This document shows, one piece after another, positions 61,591 through 64,000 of a DNA stretch of 64,000 nucleotides. Location of the stretch: assembly GCA_003598065.1 (NCBI GenBank), contig QZKR01000042.1, positions 27,344-91,343 of the forward strand. The letters are read 5' to 3'. A program made the position numbers and the translations under genes. Position 1 is the first letter of the stretch. Every line of letters starts with the position of its first letter. The stretch comes from Myxococcales bacterium (GTDB lineage Bacteria; Myxococcota_A; SURF-8). Below the pieces are notes generated by a model. It had not been told where the DNA came from and searched no databases. It saw nothing but the letters and a program-made list of their open reading frames with translations.

Positions 61591-62181
61591 ATGCCCAGAG
61601 CGTCGCACGAGGAGATATTCGAGTTCGTCCGCCGGCAGATCGTCGCCGGCACGCCGCCGACCATCCGCGACGTGCAACGGCATTTCGGCTTCCGCAGCTG
61701 CGCCTCCGCCCGCCAGCATCTTGACCTCTTGGTGGCCGAGGGGCGGCTGGTGAAGGTGGGCGGCGTGGCACGCGGCTACCGCCTGCCGGATGATCCGGGA
61801 AACCGTCCTGCCGCCCACGTCCCCATTGTCGGCCGCGTTCAAGCCGGTCCTCTCTCGCTGGCCGTGGAAGAGATCGAAGGCTACGCGGTTGTGGAGACTT
61901 CCGAGCCTGACGAGCTGTTCGCGTTGCGGGTGAAAGGCGACAGCATGCGCGAGGCGGGCATCCTCGACGGCGATCTGGTCATCGTGCGCCGGCAGGACGA
62001 CGCCGACGACGGGGCCATCGTCGCGGCGCGCGTCGTCGACGAGGCCACCGTCAAGCGTTTGCGCAAGCGAGGCCGGTTTGTCGAACTGCACCCCGCCAAT
62101 CCGGAGTTTCAGCCCCTCCGTTTGGCGGCCGAAGAGGTTTCGTTACTCGGGCGCGTGGTGGAAGTTCGCCGTCAGCTTTGA
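61591..62181 (+). CDS. lexA: LexA repressor (S24 family)
   Basis: SOS repressor of 196 aa. N-terminal winged HTH (about 1-65; PPTIRDVQRHFGFRSCASARQHLDLLV) and C-terminal S24 autoprotease domain. The cleavage site is Ala85-Gly86 (GRVQAGPLS), catalytic Ser118 in GDSM and Lys155 in DEATVKRL. On DNA damage, RecA filaments trigger self-cleavage and derepression. ATG 61591 is used, with GGAGAGG upstream; GTG 61588 is an alternative. A perfect palindrome overlapping its promoter implies autoregulation. The next two genes (DUF72, Y-family polymerase) run in the same direction with short gaps, so the three likely form a damage-inducible cassette. Confidence 0.93.
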   Translation: MPRASHEEIFEFVRRQIVAGTPPTIRDVQRHFGFRSCASARQHLDLLVAEGRLVKVGGVARGYRLPDDPGNRPAAHVPIVGRVQAGPLSLAVEEIEGYAVVETSEPDELFALRVKGDSMREAGILDGDLVIVRRQDDADDGAIVAARVVDEATVKRLRKRGRFVELHPANPEFQPLRLAAEEVSLLGRVVEVRRQL

Positions 62182-62205
62182 AACACACACCAACGGGTGC
62201 TGGCC

Positions 62206-63030
62206 ATGTCTGCAACTTTGGAACGGCACAACTACCTTATCGGCACCAGCGGCTACTCCTACACGGAATGGATCGAGGCCGGCGTCTACCCGCGCGGCAC
62301 GAAGACGGGCAAGATGCTTCCCCTCTACGCGCAGCGCTTCCCCGCCGCCGAACTCAATTTTACGTGGTATCAGATGCCGACGGCGGAAACCATCGAACGC
62401 CAACAGCGGCAGGCCCCGGAAGAGTTCCAGTTTGCGGCTAAGCTGACTCGCAGTCTGACGCATGAAGTGGACCCGCAGGTGTGGCGGGAGCAGGCAACCA
62501 AGTACCGCGACGGCATCGCGCCGTTGCTGCAATCGCGGCAACTGGCCGCCGTGCTGGCTCAGTTTCCCCCCGGCTTCGACCGCTCGCTTTCCCATCGCCG
62601 TTATCTGGCGGACCTGTTGGGCAGTCTGGAAGGCTTGCCCCTGGCCGTGGAGTTTCGCAACGACTCCTGGGTAAACGACCGTGTCTTTGCCGATCTGGAA
62701 CGGCGGCGCGTGTCGCTGGTGACGGTGGACGCGCCGAATCTGCCGGGGCTTTTTCCCGCGCTGGACGTCGTCACCAATCCCGAGCTGCTTTACGCCCGCT
62801 TCCACGGCCGCAACGCCAAGGGCTGGCGCTCGGGCAACATGCAACAGCAGTTCGATTATGACTACTCGGACGAAGAACTGGAAGGCTGGGTCATGGAAAA
62901 GTTGGCCAAAATGGCGGAGCGGGCGCGGCGGGGCGTGATCTTTTTCAACAACCACGTCCGGGGCCAAGCGCCCAAGAACGCCCGCCGTCTGGCCGAATTG
63001 ATCGAACAGGCGGGCTTGGCGGGAGGCTAG
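62206..63030 (+). CDS. DUF72 (YecE-like) family protein
   Basis: 274 aa with the DUF72 TIM-barrel signature: LIGTSGYSYTEWIEAGVYP at the start, AELNFTWYQMPTAETI, FAAKLTRSLTH, AVEFRNDSW, YARFHGRN and a C-terminal FFNNHVRGQAPKNA. The family is distantly related to apurinic endonuclease-type barrels. Its biochemistry is unsettled, but it is frequently found beside DNA-repair genes. GTG 62197 is an alternative start; ATG 62206 is preferred only for its codon. It lies 24 bases after lexA and one base before the polymerase gene, so it is probably co-transcribed and SOS-induced. Confidence 0.87.
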   Translation: MSATLERHNYLIGTSGYSYTEWIEAGVYPRGTKTGKMLPLYAQRFPAAELNFTWYQMPTAETIERQQRQAPEEFQFAAKLTRSLTHEVDPQVWREQATKYRDGIAPLLQSRQLAAVLAQFPPGFDRSLSHRRYLADLLGSLEGLPLAVEFRNDSWVNDRVFADLERRRVSLVTVDAPNLPGLFPALDVVTNPELLYARFHGRNAKGWRSGNMQQQFDYDYSDEELEGWVMEKLAKMAERARRGVIFFNNHVRGQAPKNARRLAELIEQAGLAGG

Positions 63031-63031
63031 G

Positions 63032-64000
63032 ATGCGCGAACGGCAAATCCTCCACCTCAACGTCGCCGATTTTGCCGTAGCAGTGGAGCGGCTTGTCGAT
63101 TCCCGATTGCGGGAGCGGCCCGTGCTCATTGCTCCAGCGGGTGCGGCCCGCTCGGCTGTCTTCGATATGAGTGAGGAGGCGTTTCGTTCGGGGGTGCGCA
63201 AGGGAATGGCGCTCAACCGCGCCCTCAAGCTCTGCCGCGACGCGGCGGTCCTGCCGCCCCATCCCGACCGTTACGAGCGGGCCATGCGGGAGTTGCTGAC
63301 CCGGACCCTGCCCTATACGCCCTTGATCGAGCAGACCGACACCCAAGGGCACCTGTTTCTCGATCTGAGCGGTACGAGCCGGCTTCACGGCCCGCCGCCG
63401 GACGTGGGCTGGAAGCTGCGGCGGGCAATCAAAGCCGAGATCGGCCTCAATCCCATCTGGTCGCTCGCTGCCAACAAGCTGGTGGCCAAGGCCGCTTCAC
63501 GGCTGGTCAAGCCGACGGGGGAATACATCGTCGGCGGCGGGGAGGAAGAGACATTTCTGCGCCCGCTGCCCTTGCAGATTCTCCCCGGTCTCGAACGGGA
63601 CGACCTCACACGCTTTCGGGAGTTCAACCTGACCCGCGTTGCGGAAGCGGCGAAACTCACGCCCGCCCAACTGGCAACGGCTTTCGGTCGGCGCGGGGCT
63701 TATCTGCATCAGGTCTTGCGCGGCGTGGACGACTCGCCCGTGCTGCCCGTGGGAGAGAAACCGCCCGTGGTGACGGCCGAGCATGTTTTCGGCGAACGCA
63801 ACGGCCTCCTCCGCCGACTTCGCCAGCTTCACGCCGCCTTGGAAACCGTTCTTGAATGTCCCCTTGCCGCGCCCACCGGCGTGGATCTGGGACTTGACGA
63901 CCGCGAGTTTGTGGCCGCCGCCGAAGATCTTCTCCGCCGCCAGGCGGGCTTCGGCGATGGTCTTGCAGGGTTGGCCCTGGGGCACGGCGACGCCGTATTG
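63032..64000 (+). CDS. ImuB-like Y-family DNA polymerase, 3' part replaced
   Basis: Frame open from ATG 63032 to the window edge. Residues 1-250 match Y-family polymerases: ILHLNVADFAVAVERL, FDMSEEAFRSGVRKGMALNRAL, LFLDLSGTSRLHGPP, NKLVAKAASRLVKPTGEYIV and an HhH-like part LLQ-type helix near residues 180-225. The first catalytic Asp of the family is Asn here (HLNVADF), and the usual S-x-D-E before the LD motif is not present (TDTQGHLFLD). It therefore looks like ImuB-type, catalytically impaired proteins. From about base 63776 onward the sequence is the antisense of a sucC gene, so the true polymerase probably does not continue here; the frame stays open by chance. Third gene of the lexA cassette. 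Confidence 0.7.
   Translation, partial: MRERQILHLNVADFAVAVERLVDSRLRERPVLIAPAGAARSAVFDMSEEAFRSGVRKGMALNRALKLCRDAAVLPPHPDRYERAMRELLTRTLPYTPLIEQTDTQGHLFLDLSGTSRLHGPPPDVGWKLRRAIKAEIGLNPIWSLAANKLVAKAASRLVKPTGEYIVGGGEEETFLRPLPLQILPGLERDDLTRFREFNLTRVAEAAKLTPAQLATAFGRRGAYLHQVLRGVDDSPVLPVGEKPPVVTAEHVFGERNGLLRRLRQLHAALETVLECPLAAPTGVDLGLDDREFVAAAEDLLRRQAGFGDGLAGLALGHGDAVL
63776..64000 (-). pseudogene. sucC: Fragment of succinyl-CoA ligase beta subunit gene
   Basis: Read on the minus strand from base 64000 it gives QYGVAVPQGQPCKTIAEA and continues through VVKSQIHAGGRGKGTFKNG and GGVKLAKSAEEAVAFAENML. This is the ATP-grasp N-terminal region of SucC with its Gly-rich nucleotide-binding loop. Homology stops after ML-G at about 63776, where the sequence switches to the antisense of the Y-family polymerase, so the gene is truncated after about 90-100 residues. 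The 5' end lies beyond the window. Whether this is a genuine rearrangement or an assembly join is unknown. Confidence 0.8.

Noticed and set aside
63497..63985. A 162-aa minus-strand protein
   Set aside because: Its first part is SucC but the rest is the antisense of the polymerase gene, so it is a chimera rather than one real protein.

Overview
The window looks like a GC-rich Gram-negative chromosome of deltaproteobacterial/myxobacterial character, perhaps from a metagenome assembly. Pointers are a periplasmic multihaem cytochrome/FeS/NrfD redox module with an Rrf2 regulator, many lipoproteins with a lipobox followed by an acidic Asp-Gly-Asp-rich linker, disintegrin-like and MopE-like Cys repeats, sulfatase-modifying (FGE) folds, and a MYXO-CTERM-like C-terminal tail. 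No rRNA and no complete tRNA is visible, so I do not name a taxon.

Layout. 1-3328: four-haem cytochrome c, Tat-type 4x[4Fe-4S] protein, NrfD quinol-interacting membrane protein and Rrf2 regulator. 3.8-10.5 kb (minus strand): two large exported carbohydrate-active proteins, a clan GH-A-like glycosidase with a C-terminal sorting tail and a DUF4838 lipoprotein. 10.9-11.0 kb: the 3' part of a tRNA-Pro gene with its terminator, most simply the attachment-site remnant of an integrated island that begins here and continues rightwards. 11.3-16.5 kb: small accessory genes, namely a DEDDh exonuclease, a ribbon-helix-helix-like protein under a textbook promoter with an inverted repeat, a LamG lipoprotein, a DUF1232 protein, and a tightly overlapping DUF2958 / small basic protein / ThiF-like / small membrane protein operon.

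16.9-61.2 kb is dominated by a surface-protein locus: three giant lipoproteins (3019, 2932 and 3275 aa) made of ASPM-type beta domains, Cys-rich repeats, PQQ propeller, LamG, Lcl/DUF1566 and FGE folds; a 1077-aa Cys-rich lipoprotein; four tandem exported proteins with a C-terminal FGE/C-type-lectin fold; a FlgO-like-domain membrane protein; and a MopE-FGE lipoprotein. A HicBA toxin-antitoxin pair sits antisense between the second and third tandem proteins. An ECF sigma / anti-sigma / caspase-like peptidase operon lies between two giants, and an identical promoter-like motif precedes both the sigma gene and the 2932-aa lipoprotein gene.

The main discovery candidate is that the extreme C-termini of the four tandem proteins, and of the 2932-aa lipoprotein, have the sequence pattern of diversity-generating retroelement (DGR) variable regions: invariant lectin-fold scaffold codons interspersed with codons that vary at positions 1 and 2 but keep a pyrimidine, usually C, at position 3. 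No reverse transcriptase or template repeat is seen here, so any DGR core would act in trans from outside the window.

61.5-64 kb is a SOS-type cassette (lexA with a perfect palindromic operator, a DUF72 gene, an ImuB-like Y-family polymerase). Near the right edge the polymerase frame runs into the antisense of a sucC gene, which is a rearrangement or an assembly chimera.
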